64,000 nucleotides of DNA from Psychrobacter glaciei (lineage in GTDB: Bacteria; Pseudomonadota; Gammaproteobacteria; Pseudomonadales; Moraxellaceae), in assembly GCF_014652895.1 (NCBI RefSeq), contig NZ_BMZR01000005.1:62001-126000 (forward strand), read 5' to 3'. Positions 22,398 to 31,497 of this stretch are shown here, in pieces. Each line of letters begins with the position of its first letter. Position 1 is the first letter of the stretch. Under the pieces are notes generated by a model. It saw nothing but the letters and a program-made list of their open reading frames with translations. It ran no database searches and was not told the DNA's origin. Both the position numbers and the translations under genes were made by a program.

Positions 22398-22814
22398 ATG
22401 GCAACGTTACAATGTCGCGTCGTAAGTGCCCGTGAAGAGTTATATTCAGGCGAAATTAGCATGTTAATAGCGACTGGTACCGAAGGCGAGATTGGTGTAT
22501 TGCCAGGTCACACACCGCTTATTACTTTGTTAAAACCGGGTGCGATGCGAGTGCAAACACCAAACGGTGAAGAAGAAGTGATTTACGTATCAGGTGGTGT
22601 ACTAGAAGTACAACCAAAAATGGTCACGGTATTGGCTGATACAGCGATGCGCGCCCATAATCTTGACGAAAGCAAAATTGTTGAAGCACGTAAAAAAGCA
22701 GAGCAAATGCTGGTCAATCAATCAGATACGGTACAAACCAACGCTGCCTTGGCATCATTGGCAGAGTCCGTAGGACAGCTACAAGCTATCCGTAAGTACA
22801 AAAACCGTGCTTAG
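22398..22814 (+). CDS. atpC: F1Fo ATP synthase subunit epsilon
   Basis: 138 residues. N-terminal beta-sandwich (LQCRVVSAREELYSGEISMLIATGTEGEIGVLPGHTPLI) and a C-terminal two-helix domain that can inhibit ATP hydrolysis. Last gene of the operon, with TAAGGAG upstream of its ATG and a strong terminator 50 bp after the stop. Confidence 0.97.
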   Translation: MATLQCRVVSAREELYSGEISMLIATGTEGEIGVLPGHTPLITLLKPGAMRVQTPNGEEEVIYVSGGVLEVQPKMVTVLADTAMRAHNLDESKIVEARKKAEQMLVNQSDTVQTNAALASLAESVGQLQAIRKYKNRA

Positions 22815-23452
22815 TCTTATTATTTGCCGTGTTAAACTTTACGTTTAATCCAGTCTTATATCTCAAAAAACAGTCCATCATGGGCTGTTTTTTTTGCTCA
22901 TTATTTGGTGTGAATTTAGGTCGTGGTACGATGTATCAAGCTATTCGCTATGAAATATTAAACTATTCACTATAATGCGGGATTTCTGTGTTAGGTTTGA
23001 ATAAATACACGATATAGTCCGCCCTTTTAATTAATAGATAGCCAATATTAATAATTTTATGCAAAAGTCACTAGCGGCAATCCATATATCTCGCTATATT
23101 AGCTGTTGGACAACAATTACCAAGAATATCAAAAACGTACTAGAGCTACTTTATCTAAGGGTTTGATGGTTCATACCTATTGGCCTCTTAACTGCTTGAT
23201 AGAGACTGTGTTAGGTTTTTTGGCAGTACAAATCATATAATCTTGGACGCAAACTAAAGTTTTAATAGTCGTAGTTTATAGGTTTTGTTAACGACTATAA
23301 GCTATAGTATAGGAAGCTGTATGTTTAATAGTATACTGTCCTACCAAGTTTGTAACAGCTATACGAACATCAATTGTGCCACTCGATGGCGCTATTAATT
23401 TACCGCTCTTACTTTTACTGCTTTTAAATTAGATGTATTAGAGGATATAACA
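22815..23452 (+). other. Spacer between atpC and bfmR
   Basis: Apart from the atp terminator at 22865-22895, about 550 bp of AT-rich sequence precede the response-regulator gene. A long leader or several promoters could be present. No gene is supported. Confidence 0.4.
22865..22895 (+). terminator. Terminator of the atp operon
   Basis: AAAAAACAG-CC, ATCAT, GG-CTGTTTTTTTT: a compact hairpin with A-tract/T-tract symmetry, the usual rho-independent form. Confidence 0.9.
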
Positions 23453-24169
23453 ATGACAACAACTGAAGAAGACAACACCCCCCGAATTTTGATTGTTGAG
23501 GATGATGAGCGTCTGGCCATGTTGACCCAAGATTACTTGGTGAAAAACGGTTTAGAAGTGGCAATTGAGACTGATGGCAATCGTGCCATTCGCCGCATTG
23601 TCAACGAACAACCAGATTTGGTCGTGCTTGATGTCATGCTTCCTGGTAGCGATGGGCTTACAGTCTGCCGTGAGGTCCGTCCGCACTATCAGAACCCTAT
23701 CTTGATGTTGACTGCACGTACTGAAGATATGGATCAGGTATTGGGTCTTGAGATGGGTGCCGATGATTATGTCGCCAAACCTGCTCAGCCGCGTGTACTG
23801 CTTGCCCGTATTCGTGCTTTATTGCGTCGCTCGGAAAATGCACCATCAGAAGATGTGCCACAACGCTTAGAATTTGGCGAATTGGTCATCGATAACGGTG
23901 GTCGTTCAGTGAATTTAGGCGATGAGTTGGTCGATTTTACCAGTGCTGAATATGATCTTTTGTGGTTGCTGGCTTCTAATGCTGGTCGTATTCTCTCTCG
24001 TGAAGATATTTTTGAGCGTCTACGTGGTATTGAGTATGATGGTCAAGATCGTTCGATTGACGTACGTATCTCGCGTATTCGTCCAAAAATCGGTGATGAT
24101 CCAGAAAATCCAAAACGTATCAAAACCGTACGTAGTAAAGGTTATTTATTTGTCAAAGAAGGCAACTAA
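23453..24169 (+). CDS. bfmR: OmpR/PhoB-family response regulator, BfmR/RstA-like
   Basis: 238 residues. The receiver domain (12-125) has the acidic pocket E16-D17-D18, phosphoacceptor D60 (VVLDVMLPGSDGLT), and the conserved Thr and Lys in LTARTED and ADDYVAKPAQP. The DNA-binding winged helix follows (LVDFTSAEYDLLWLLASNAGRILSREDIFERLRGIEYDGQDRSIDVRISRIRPKIGDD). Both length and sequence agree closely with my recollection of Acinetobacter BfmR, the regulator of envelope, biofilm and stress responses. A strong terminator lies between it and its likely kinase gene. Orthology is inferred without a search. Confidence 0.88.
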   Translation: MTTTEEDNTPRILIVEDDERLAMLTQDYLVKNGLEVAIETDGNRAIRRIVNEQPDLVVLDVMLPGSDGLTVCREVRPHYQNPILMLTARTEDMDQVLGLEMGADDYVAKPAQPRVLLARIRALLRRSENAPSEDVPQRLEFGELVIDNGGRSVNLGDELVDFTSAEYDLLWLLASNAGRILSREDIFERLRGIEYDGQDRSIDVRISRIRPKIGDDPENPKRIKTVRSKGYLFVKEGN

Positions 24170-24230
24170 TTCATTAACTGAATTAGCCAGTCTTGCTTAT
24201 GCAAAGATTGATTGTTAGTGTAAGTCAGAT

Positions 24231-24260
24231 AAAAAAACCAGCAATGATGCTGGTTTTTTT
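24231..24260 (+). terminator. Terminator between bfmR and bfmS
   Basis: AAAAAACCAGCA, ATGA, TGCTGGTTTTTTT: a textbook intrinsic terminator 61 bp after the bfmR stop. Confidence 0.92.
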
Positions 24261-24500
24261 GTGGCGAAATCTTAATTTTTGAACTTAAATGTGGTGTTAT
24301 GTGGTTTAATTAAGCCATTATTATAGATACTGACTAAATAGATGTGATGCGCATAGGTAATCAGGTTACTGGCACATAAAATCAAAACATAGCGGTCAGG
24401 GTTTATCTCTATTCAACGATGCTCGATATCATTAATATTGCGTCATTTATATGCTAAATGTTATCAGTCGTTATTATTTACTAAGTTGGTCACGGCACGT

Positions 24501-26189
24501 ATGTCATTAGTCTCTTCTTTAAAACATAGTATTTTTGTCCGTATTTATGCTGGACTACTCATCGTCTGTTTGTGTGTGGCATTATTTGCTCAACTATTGA
24601 TGGATACCATCAATAAAGAGCGCGTGCAATCCTACCGTGAAAGCATGGCAACAGGTGCTTTTCATTTGGTCAGCGAAGGAATTGCACACCAAGACAATGA
24701 GATGCAGCGTGAGTACTGGTTGTCTGATGCCAGTAGTTTGTTTGGCGCGACTTTTAGTGTTGTGCCGATTGAAAAAGTCGATTTTAATGCCAGCGAATTG
24801 CGACGTTTTGAGAACGGCAATACCGTTGTGCGTTATGTGAGTCAGCCCGTCTACGCAGACGTTTATTATCGTCTACCAAACAGTAAAAGCGTGTTGACCG
24901 CTAGAGTTACTCAAGTCACTGAGCAGCAAGTACGTGCCATTGCCGTGTTCCTACTGGATGATTTGTCCTATCATATAACGCTGTCGGATAAGCGTGCTCG
25001 CTTGGCTGAATTGGAAGAAAAGTTCTCTTTTCCTTTGGCATTTAAAGCCGTCAATACGCTTGAGTTGGACACAGATCAGATGGCGCGTCTGCGCCGCGAT
25101 GAAGTGGTCATTTTATTGCAAGACACCAATAGCAGTAAAAGTAACTCATCTATCAAAATTATTGTGCCATCTGAAATCAACGATATGGCGATTCTGATTG
25201 GGCCGGTTCCTTTGTTCAATTGGTTCCCGCTTAATCTGATTATCAGTATGATTCTAATTAGTATGTTTTTGATCAGTCTGGGTGTCTATGCGCTTATTTT
25301 TCCGCTCGAGCGTAAATTACAATTGATCCAAGTCGGTGTTAATGAGGTCAGCCAAGGCAACCTTGATATCCAAGTACAGGTCATTGGGCAAGACGAAATT
25401 GCACGTCTGTCAGCGACGTTTAATGCCATGACCTCGCATATTAAGCGTTTGATTGAGTCGCAGCGAGAGCTGACGCGCGCGGTATCTCACGAGTTGCGTA
25501 CGCCAGTGGCTCGTATTCGCTTTGCTGTCGATATGCTAGCAGATACCGATGACGAAGACTCACGTTTTATGCAGCGTGATTATATCGACGAGGATATTGA
25601 GTCGCTCAATGGCCTCATTGATGAGATTTTGACCTATGCTAAGCTTGAAGAAGGCTCGCCAAAACTCGACCTAGAGCCGGTGAACCTTAAAGAATTGCTC
25701 GAACAGATTGAGCGCGAAACCAATGCCTTAGGTAAGCCTATAAAAATCGTCGCCAATCTGCCAAATGCCAAAGTAACAGCAGTAGCAGACAGACGATATT
25801 TGCACCGTGTCATTCAAAATCTTGCGGGTAATGCTTTACGCTATGCAGAAACGACCATTATTATTAGTGCGGGTGTCAAAAAGGGCAATGCTTTTGTCAG
25901 CGTGGAGGACGATGGTCAAGGTATTGCAGAGGCTGATCGCGAAAAAGTATTTATTCCATTTTCACGCTTAGATGACAGCCGTACACGAGCCTCTGGTGGC
26001 TATGGTCTAGGACTGTCTATTGTGTCGCGTATTGCCTTTTGGTTTAATGGCAGTATGAAGGTAGACGAAAGCCGTGATCTTGGCGGTGCTAGATTTGTGA
26101 TGACATGGCCTATCAAACCTTTGACGCAAGTGCTGGCTGCTGATCAATTAACCCAAGAAAAAAGCGACCGTGATTTTGATATTAAATAA
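24501..26189 (+). CDS. bfmS: Sensor histidine kinase, BfmS/RstB-like
   Basis: 562 residues from the ATG at 24501; an in-frame TTG at 24438 would add 21. An N-terminal membrane helix (IFVRIYAGLLIVCLCVALFAQLL) and a second near residues 235-270 flank a periplasmic sensor region of about 200 residues. HAMP follows, then HisKA with phosphorylated H330 in RAVSHELRTPVARIRFA, and the ATPase domain with N box NLAGNALRYA, DDGQGIA and GYGLGLSIV. It would phosphorylate the upstream BfmR. The intergenic terminator implies its own promoter in 24261-24500. The ribosome binding site is weak. Confidence 0.87.
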   Translation: MSLVSSLKHSIFVRIYAGLLIVCLCVALFAQLLMDTINKERVQSYRESMATGAFHLVSEGIAHQDNEMQREYWLSDASSLFGATFSVVPIEKVDFNASELRRFENGNTVVRYVSQPVYADVYYRLPNSKSVLTARVTQVTEQQVRAIAVFLLDDLSYHITLSDKRARLAELEEKFSFPLAFKAVNTLELDTDQMARLRRDEVVILLQDTNSSKSNSSIKIIVPSEINDMAILIGPVPLFNWFPLNLIISMILISMFLISLGVYALIFPLERKLQLIQVGVNEVSQGNLDIQVQVIGQDEIARLSATFNAMTSHIKRLIESQRELTRAVSHELRTPVARIRFAVDMLADTDDEDSRFMQRDYIDEDIESLNGLIDEILTYAKLEEGSPKLDLEPVNLKELLEQIERETNALGKPIKIVANLPNAKVTAVADRRYLHRVIQNLAGNALRYAETTIIISAGVKKGNAFVSVEDDGQGIAEADREKVFIPFSRLDDSRTRASGGYGLGLSIVSRIAFWFNGSMKVDESRDLGGARFVMTWPIKPLTQVLAADQLTQEKSDRDFDIK

Positions 26190-26343
26190 TGCAAGCAGCT
26201 ATTTTATGTCTGTAAAATTATGAGTATTTTGACCAGCAAAAAATAGACTAAGCGCTCAATATATGGTGAACTAAGCTGAGATGCTTTGGTAGCAAACCTG
26301 TAATAACAGGTTTTATAAGTTGTAAAATAGAGGAGGGCAGAGG

Positions 26344-26523
26344 ATGCCGTATTTATTTGGTGGTTTGGTACTACTGAATGCGTTGACACTGGGTTATTAT
26401 TTATTTCTACAGCAGCCAACCACGACTCAAACGCTCAAAGCCGCGCAGGATGAAATTACTCAGCCCCTAGCGTTCACTAATAGTGCTGAGTATATTCCAC
26501 CGATTATCGGCGTACGGGAATAA
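26344..26523 (+). CDS. Small membrane protein of unknown function (59 residues)
   Basis: ATG at 26344, TAA at 26521-26523. The upstream GAGGAGGGCAGAGG gives a very strong ribosome binding site. The product begins MPYLFGGLVLLNALTLGYYLFL, a single predicted membrane helix or uncleaved signal anchor, followed by a polar tail of about 36 residues ending IPPIIGVRE. I do not recognise it. It could be a genuine small inner-membrane protein linked to the BfmRS locus, or the remains of a longer protein with an N-terminal anchor. The 283-bp repeat element begins only 27 bp after the stop codon, so truncation by insertion is possible. Confidence 0.6.
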   Translation: MPYLFGGLVLLNALTLGYYLFLQQPTTTQTLKAAQDEITQPLAFTNSAEYIPPIIGVRE

Positions 26524-26549
26524 TTTTTGTTGCCTAAATATTGAAACAG

Positions 26550-26832
26550 TTAGGGCGTGTTGAACATTGACAAATAGGCACTGCTGATCGCTAAAACTGC
26601 TCCAGACAAGGCGTAAAACGACGGTAATGCTAGAGCCTTAACTAGGTTTACAACGCAGTATGGAGCAGTTTTAACATCAGCTCTAATACCAACAAAGGGA
26701 GACAGGACTATTTTTTGCCACTTCATTGTTAAAAACAGACGCTTAGAATGACTAAACTTACTATTTTTGACGTCGAACTGTCTAAAAAATAGTATCTGTC
26801 AGTGCCATGGTCGAATGTTCAACACGCCCTAA
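26550..26832. mobile_element. 283-bp MITE-like element with nested inverted repeats
   Basis: Ends are perfect 19-bp inverted repeats, TTAGGGCGTGTTGAACATT. Inside are two further inverted pairs: TAAAACTGCTCCA with TGGAGCAGTTTTA, and CTATTTTTT with AAAAAATAG next to matching GACAG/CTGTC. No open frame of transposase character. It shares the AGGGCGTGT tip with the 162-bp elements but not their interior. It fills the gap between the small ORF and the envZ-like gene. Confidence 0.85.
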
Positions 26833-26884
26833 GTTATCACACCAACTTTTGAAGACGATTATGAAATTGTCTTTTGTCAATTTT

Positions 26885-28360
26885 TTATAGGTCTTTATTA
26901 AAGGTAGTATCTGCTCTCGACGTTTTATCTGTATTAGCCGCTAATGTCTGCTCTCCTGCTACCTTGGATAGCAAAGGGATACGCACACACACTTGTAGTC
27001 CGCCTTCAGGATGATTGATTGCCTCAACCGTACCATGATGTAACCGTGCAATACGGTCAACAATCGCCAGACCCAGTCCACTACCTTGGGTGGTACGTGC
27101 TGTCTCACCGCGTTCGAAAGGCTGCATGATGCGCTCTAATTGATCTTCTGCTACGCCATCACCACAGTCCCTTACACATATCATCAGCTGCTCTTGAGCT
27201 TCTTTATTGACTTCATTTTCAGAAACCACGTCGCTGTCTTCTACTTCAGTTGTTTCTATGAACGTTGGTACGACCGTCGCTGAAAGATAAATAGGCGGCT
27301 TGCCATACCGATTGGCATTGTTGACCAGATTAATGACCAAGCGCTTAATCGAGAGAGGTCGCACTGGTACTACTTTGTCACATTCCGATTGATAAATAAA
27401 TTTCATTGGCGCAAATTGCACCATGATTTCATTAAATATGGTGTCTAAATTGGTCAGGCGCACTGGTTCATCCGAGCCATCTTTCATAAATGAGATGAAC
27501 TGTTCTAAAATCGCATCCATATCCTCAATATCATAAATCAAACCCTCGCGAAAAAAATCATCCGGTAGCATCTCTGCGGTCAAGCGCATACGAGTCAAAG
27601 GTGTACGCAAATCGTGCGAGATACCCGCAAGCATAATCGTGCGCTCTTTTTGTGCTTGATTGAGTGTGGTAAATAGACGATTGAACGCCATATTTACTTG
27701 GCGAATTTCAGTAGGGCCGTTGCGTGTCGGCAAGGTAGTAGCGTGACCAAGGCGAATATAATTGGTCGCCGCACGCTGTAAATAACGCAGTGGACGATTC
27801 AATTGCCGGGCTAATAAAATAATGGTCAGCAGCGATAATATAGGCAATCCAATGAGGAATAGTACTAACAATCCTGGGCTATATTGCGAATAGTAAACCA
27901 CGGGTTCACGAATCCAAAAACTGGTGTCACGGCTGTCTTGTACCCAAAGCTGCGGCGTTGGTTTGAATTTAAAATAGACCTCAACCGGTCGACCCAACTG
28001 TGCCCCGATTTCGTACTGCAATACATCGGTAAAAACTCCCACAAACGCTTTATCTGCTACTTGTGGGAAGTCACTGGGATTGTCGACCACCACCACGTGC
28101 GAATGTTGATATATCCACTGCCGTACTTTGGGATTATCCTGCCAGTCTCTATTGACGCTATTCATCAAACGTAGCTCGCTGGTCAGATAACGCGCATGAT
28201 TTTTTAGCTCTGGCAAATACAGACTGCGCCAAAAAAACACAATCGATAAGCCGACACTGATAAGGACAATGAAGGCCACCATCAAAGTGGTCAACCAACT
28301 GTTCGAATAGGAGCGTGGCAGCCAACCTTTGCGAGGTGGTTTGGGGTTTGGGATGATCAT
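26885..28360 (-). CDS. EnvZ-like osmosensor-type histidine kinase
   Basis: 491 residues from the ATG at 28358-28360; an in-frame TTG at 28444 would add 28. Two membrane helices (about 22-45 and 162-185) flank a periplasmic region. HAMP follows, then HisKA with H249 in MLAGISHDLRTPLTRMRLTAEML, which is very close to the EnvZ motif. The N box is NLVNNANRYG, then DCGDGV and GSGLGLAIVDRIA. An acidic insertion (TEVEDSDVVSENEVNKEAQE) lies within the ATPase domain. EnvZ genes normally follow ompR, but here no response regulator lies next to it on either side, so its partner must be encoded elsewhere. Confidence 0.85.
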   Translation of the reverse strand: MIIPNPKPPRKGWLPRSYSNSWLTTLMVAFIVLISVGLSIVFFWRSLYLPELKNHARYLTSELRLMNSVNRDWQDNPKVRQWIYQHSHVVVVDNPSDFPQVADKAFVGVFTDVLQYEIGAQLGRPVEVYFKFKPTPQLWVQDSRDTSFWIREPVVYYSQYSPGLLVLFLIGLPILSLLTIILLARQLNRPLRYLQRAATNYIRLGHATTLPTRNGPTEIRQVNMAFNRLFTTLNQAQKERTIMLAGISHDLRTPLTRMRLTAEMLPDDFFREGLIYDIEDMDAILEQFISFMKDGSDEPVRLTNLDTIFNEIMVQFAPMKFIYQSECDKVVPVRPLSIKRLVINLVNNANRYGKPPIYLSATVVPTFIETTEVEDSDVVSENEVNKEAQEQLMICVRDCGDGVAEDQLERIMQPFERGETARTTQGSGLGLAIVDRIARLHHGTVEAINHPEGGLQVCVRIPLLSKVAGEQTLAANTDKTSRADTTFNKDL

Positions 28361-28444
28361 ATGAGTCCAAGGCGTAGATAAATAATAGGGTGATAAAATA
28401 AAGTCGTGTTTCACAAACTTCAATATTTTTTTATCGTTAATCAA

Positions 28445-28852
28445 TCAAGCACGTTGCCGACATTGGGGATTAAGGTCTATTGTAGACTGTTTTTATTAGA
28501 CCATTATAGAGGGCGGTAGGGTAGCACAATCAAGTAACTACGCTGGTGGCTCAAATTTGCATAATTACACTTAGCTATTTAAAGACCTCTAAATGTATCC
28601 ATGTGCTAATTGATGACATGCCCTAAATAGAACGTAAAAAAGCCACCTAACAGTATTTTAGCGATTTAATAGAATTAAGCGCACAAGAACGAGGCTACAT
28701 AATCGTTGACGATTCATAATTTTAATTTACATATAGGTGCATTTAAGCTATTGTTAATAAATAATTAAATAAGCACAGTTTATGTTTTCAACAAATAAAG
28801 ACTGTGATATAATTATGCCCTTTTTGGTATACCTGCGAAAGAGAGAATTCAC
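28445..28852. other. Divergent intergenic region upstream of rpsP
   Basis: About 400 bp carrying the rpsP promoter at its right end. A decayed end of the AGGGCGTGT repeat family may lie near 28609-28631 (ending ATGCCCTAA). No gene seen. Confidence 0.4.
28785..28813 (+). promoter_or_regulatory. Probable sigma-70 promoter of rpsP operon
   Basis: TGATATAAT at 28805-28813 is an exact extended -10 (TG-N-TATAAT). The -35 position holds only a weak TTTTCA. The start would lie about 30 bp before the rpsP ATG. Confidence 0.55.
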
Positions 28853-29122
28853 ATGGTTGTTATTCGTTTAGCACGGGGCGGTGCCAAGAAACGCCCATTT
28901 TATCAAGTAGTTGTTGCTGATCAACGCCGCGCGCGTGACGGTCGCTATATTGAAAACATCGGCTTTTTTAACCCACTCGCTAAAGAGTCTGAAGAAGCAG
29001 TACGTTTGAACATGGAAGCGTACAATGCGTGGATCGCTAAAGGTGCACAACCTTCAGATCGCGTTGCTTCATTAGCAAAAGCTTACAACAAGTCTGTAGC
29101 TCAAACTGAAGCAACTGCTTAA
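28853..29122 (+). CDS. rpsP: 30S ribosomal protein S16
   Basis: 89 residues. The opening [41 protein letters not shown] is diagnostic. S16 is needed for 30S assembly. Preceded by GAAAGAGAG. First gene of rpsP-rimM-trmD-rplS. Confidence 0.98.
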   Translation: MVVIRLARGGAKKRPFYQVVVADQRRARDGRYIENIGFFNPLAKESEEAVRLNMEAYNAWIAKGAQPSDRVASLAKAYNKSVAQTEATA

Positions 29123-29287
29123 GTTTAGGTTATTACTGAGACGTTTATAGTCTGACTATGATCTCACTCAGTAGACTTTAGAATACATAGCGTAACTGGT
29201 CTCACCAGGGTGCGCCATTAACTGTTTATCGCTTTTGACACAATTGTTTTTGCAATTGCTGTTTTAATCATTGTTAGGTTAGCTGCT

Positions 29288-29821
29288 ATGTCATCTGTTC
29301 CAAACGCTAGTGCCCTTATGAAAATTGGTCAGCTCAAAAAGCCTTACGGCATCAAAGGTTGGCTTTGGGTATTCAGTGAGACGGATGATCGCACAGCGAT
29401 ATTCGATATGAAGCCGTGGTGGATGAAAACTGCCACTGGCATGAAACCTTTGACTGTAAAGGCATGGCGTGAGCAAGGGACAGGAATCGTGGCTCAATTT
29501 GAGCAAGTTCCTGACCGTAATGTTGCTGAGACCATGAACGGTGTTACCGTTTGGGTCGAGCAAAACATTCTGCCTGAAACAGCTGAAGACGAATATTATT
29601 GGTCGGATTTGGTCAGTCTGCGCGTGATGAACGAGCAGGGTGAATATTTAGGCAATATCACTGAAATGTTTGAAACTGGCGCCCACGCTATCATGCGTGT
29701 AGCGGCAAATTCAGACAGTTTAGATAAGGAAGAACGCCTGATTCCATGGCACAAGCAAACTGTTGTAGAGGTCAATATAGCCGAAAAAACAGTGCTGGTT
29801 ACATGGCAAAGTGATTACTAA
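29288..29821 (+). CDS. rimM: 16S rRNA processing protein RimM
   Basis: 177 residues. The N-terminal RimM beta-barrel (IGQLKKPYGIKGWLWVFSETDD) and C-terminal PRC barrel (EYYWSDLVSLRVMNEQGEYLGNITEMFETGAHAIMRV, LIPWHKQTVVEVNI) are both intact. It helps mature the 30S head with S19. It lies in its usual position between rpsP and trmD. A 165-bp spacer separates it from rpsP. Confidence 0.96.
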   Translation: MSSVPNASALMKIGQLKKPYGIKGWLWVFSETDDRTAIFDMKPWWMKTATGMKPLTVKAWREQGTGIVAQFEQVPDRNVAETMNGVTVWVEQNILPETAEDEYYWSDLVSLRVMNEQGEYLGNITEMFETGAHAIMRVAANSDSLDKEERLIPWHKQTVVEVNIAEKTVLVTWQSDY

Positions 29822-29898
29822 TATAATATCTGGCTTTTTAGCCAAGTGTTATTGGTAGTCATACCGATTGTTTTAGCCACAATGCAAGTAGACATCAG

Positions 29899-30663
29899 AT
29901 GTATTTTGCCGTCATTAGTATTTTTCCTGAGATGTTTGCGACGATTCGTGAGTTTGGTATCACGGGGCGAGCAGTCACTCAAGAGCAAGTGACGATTGAA
30001 TGCATTAATCCACGTGATTATACCACTGATAACTATCGCCGTATTGATGAGCGCCCTTATGGTGGCGGTCCTGGGATGGTGATGATGGCTGAGCCATTAT
30101 CAAAAGCTATCGAGGATGCGCGCCTGCGAGCGAGTCAACATGGCTGCCGTGTCGACAGTGAGCATTGTCCGGTGATTTATATGTCGCCACAAGGACAAAC
30201 GCTCAGCGAAAGTAGTGTGGTCAGTATGACTGAGTACGATGGCATGATTATATTATGTGGTCGTTACGAAGGTATTGATGAGCGCTTACTGGCGCAATAT
30301 GTCGATATGGAAGTATCGCTGGGTGATTATGTGTTGACTGGTGGCGAGCTGCCAGCAATGGTGATGATGGATAGTGTGATACGTCGTTTGCCAGATATCA
30401 TGGGTGACGACAAGTCAGCTGAGCAAGACTCGTTCGTCGATGGCTTGCTTGATTGTCCACATTATACGAAACCGCATGATTTTGCGGGTATGGCTGTTCC
30501 TGAAGTATTACTATCAGGTCACCATGCCAATATCGCTAAGTGGCGCTTTAGTCAGCAAGTCAGTCGCACGCAAGCGCGTCGTCCAGACTTATGGCAAGCG
30601 TTCACACCGACGGTAGCGCAAGCGAAGTGGTTAAAAGCATTGGCAAAAGCAGATAAAAAATAG
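29899..30663 (+). CDS. trmD: tRNA (guanine-37-N1)-methyltransferase
   Basis: 254 residues. It is a SPOUT methyltransferase with the trefoil-knot S-adenosylmethionine site ([32 protein letters not shown]) and the catalytic-aspartate segment after [25 protein letters not shown]. It methylates G37 next to the anticodon and prevents +1 frameshifting. Start ATG at 29899. Confidence 0.97.
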   Translation: MYFAVISIFPEMFATIREFGITGRAVTQEQVTIECINPRDYTTDNYRRIDERPYGGGPGMVMMAEPLSKAIEDARLRASQHGCRVDSEHCPVIYMSPQGQTLSESSVVSMTEYDGMIILCGRYEGIDERLLAQYVDMEVSLGDYVLTGGELPAMVMMDSVIRRLPDIMGDDKSAEQDSFVDGLLDCPHYTKPHDFAGMAVPEVLLSGHHANIAKWRFSQQVSRTQARRPDLWQAFTPTVAQAKWLKALAKADKK

Positions 30664-30865
30664 ATTGTTGAAATCTGGTTTTTTTGTCACATTTGATAAA
30701 CGGTTAAGAAATAGAATTTTGAGCATTAATAAAACGAGTCATCGCATAGTGGCCGTTGGTTATAACCCATTTACGTTGTGTCTCACTATAAAGAGATGCG
30801 ATTAATTATTACAAACAGGTGATATGCGTTAAGCCTCTATTATCTAATGTGAGGAGATAACTCTC

Positions 30866-31288
30866 ATGAGCAACAAGCATCCATTGGTTCAGGTCATCGA
30901 AAACGCTCAATTGCTTGAGCGCCCAAACTTTGCACCCGGCGATACCGTTGTGGTTCAAGTAAAAGTACGTGAAGGTGAGCGTGAGCGTTTACAGGCTTTT
31001 GAAGGCGTTGTAATTGCTAAGCGTAACCGCGGTCTAAACTCAGCATTTACCGTTCGTAAAATCTCAAGCGGTATCGGTGTTGAGCGTGCATTCCAACTGC
31101 ATTCACCAATCATTGAAAGCATCGAAGTGAAACGCCGTGGTGCGGTTCGTCGTGCGAAACTATACTACTTACGTGAACGCTCTGGTAAATCAGCCCGTAT
31201 CCGCGAAAAACTTGGTGCTCGTCCAGTTGCTAAGAAAAAAACTAGCGCTGGCGTACCTGATGCAGTTGATACTGCACCTGGTATTTAA
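30866..31288 (+). CDS. rplS: 50S ribosomal protein L19
   Basis: 140 residues, about 20 to 25 longer than E. coli L19. The core matches ([84 protein letters not shown]). The extra residues form a C-terminal tail, [18 protein letters not shown]. Preceded by TGAGGAGAT. Last gene of the operon. Confidence 0.97.
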   Translation: MSNKHPLVQVIENAQLLERPNFAPGDTVVVQVKVREGERERLQAFEGVVIAKRNRGLNSAFTVRKISSGIGVERAFQLHSPIIESIEVKRRGAVRRAKLYYLRERSGKSARIREKLGARPVAKKKTSAGVPDAVDTAPGI

Positions 31289-31413
31289 GCACAAGTTTGC
31301 CATGCCTATTTAGCTGTATGATTATACGGTTAATGATAGGTAAGGCGAGAGTAGATACAAGCCCTTATTCATAGGTTTATTTATAAATAAGCGGGCCATA
31401 CCAAAAAAGACGG

Positions 31414-31450
31414 AACCCCAATCTATGCGAAAGCTAGGTTGGGGTTTTTG
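31414..31450. terminator. Terminator after rplS
   Basis: AACCCCAA and TTGGGGTT flank an inner CTA/TAG pairing, followed by TTT. It lies about 125 bp past rplS, and could also serve the convergent gene at 31498. Confidence 0.75.
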
Positions 31451-31497
31451 TATGTGTGGTTTTAAATTTGAATTGAAAATGACATGTTCAGTACGCT

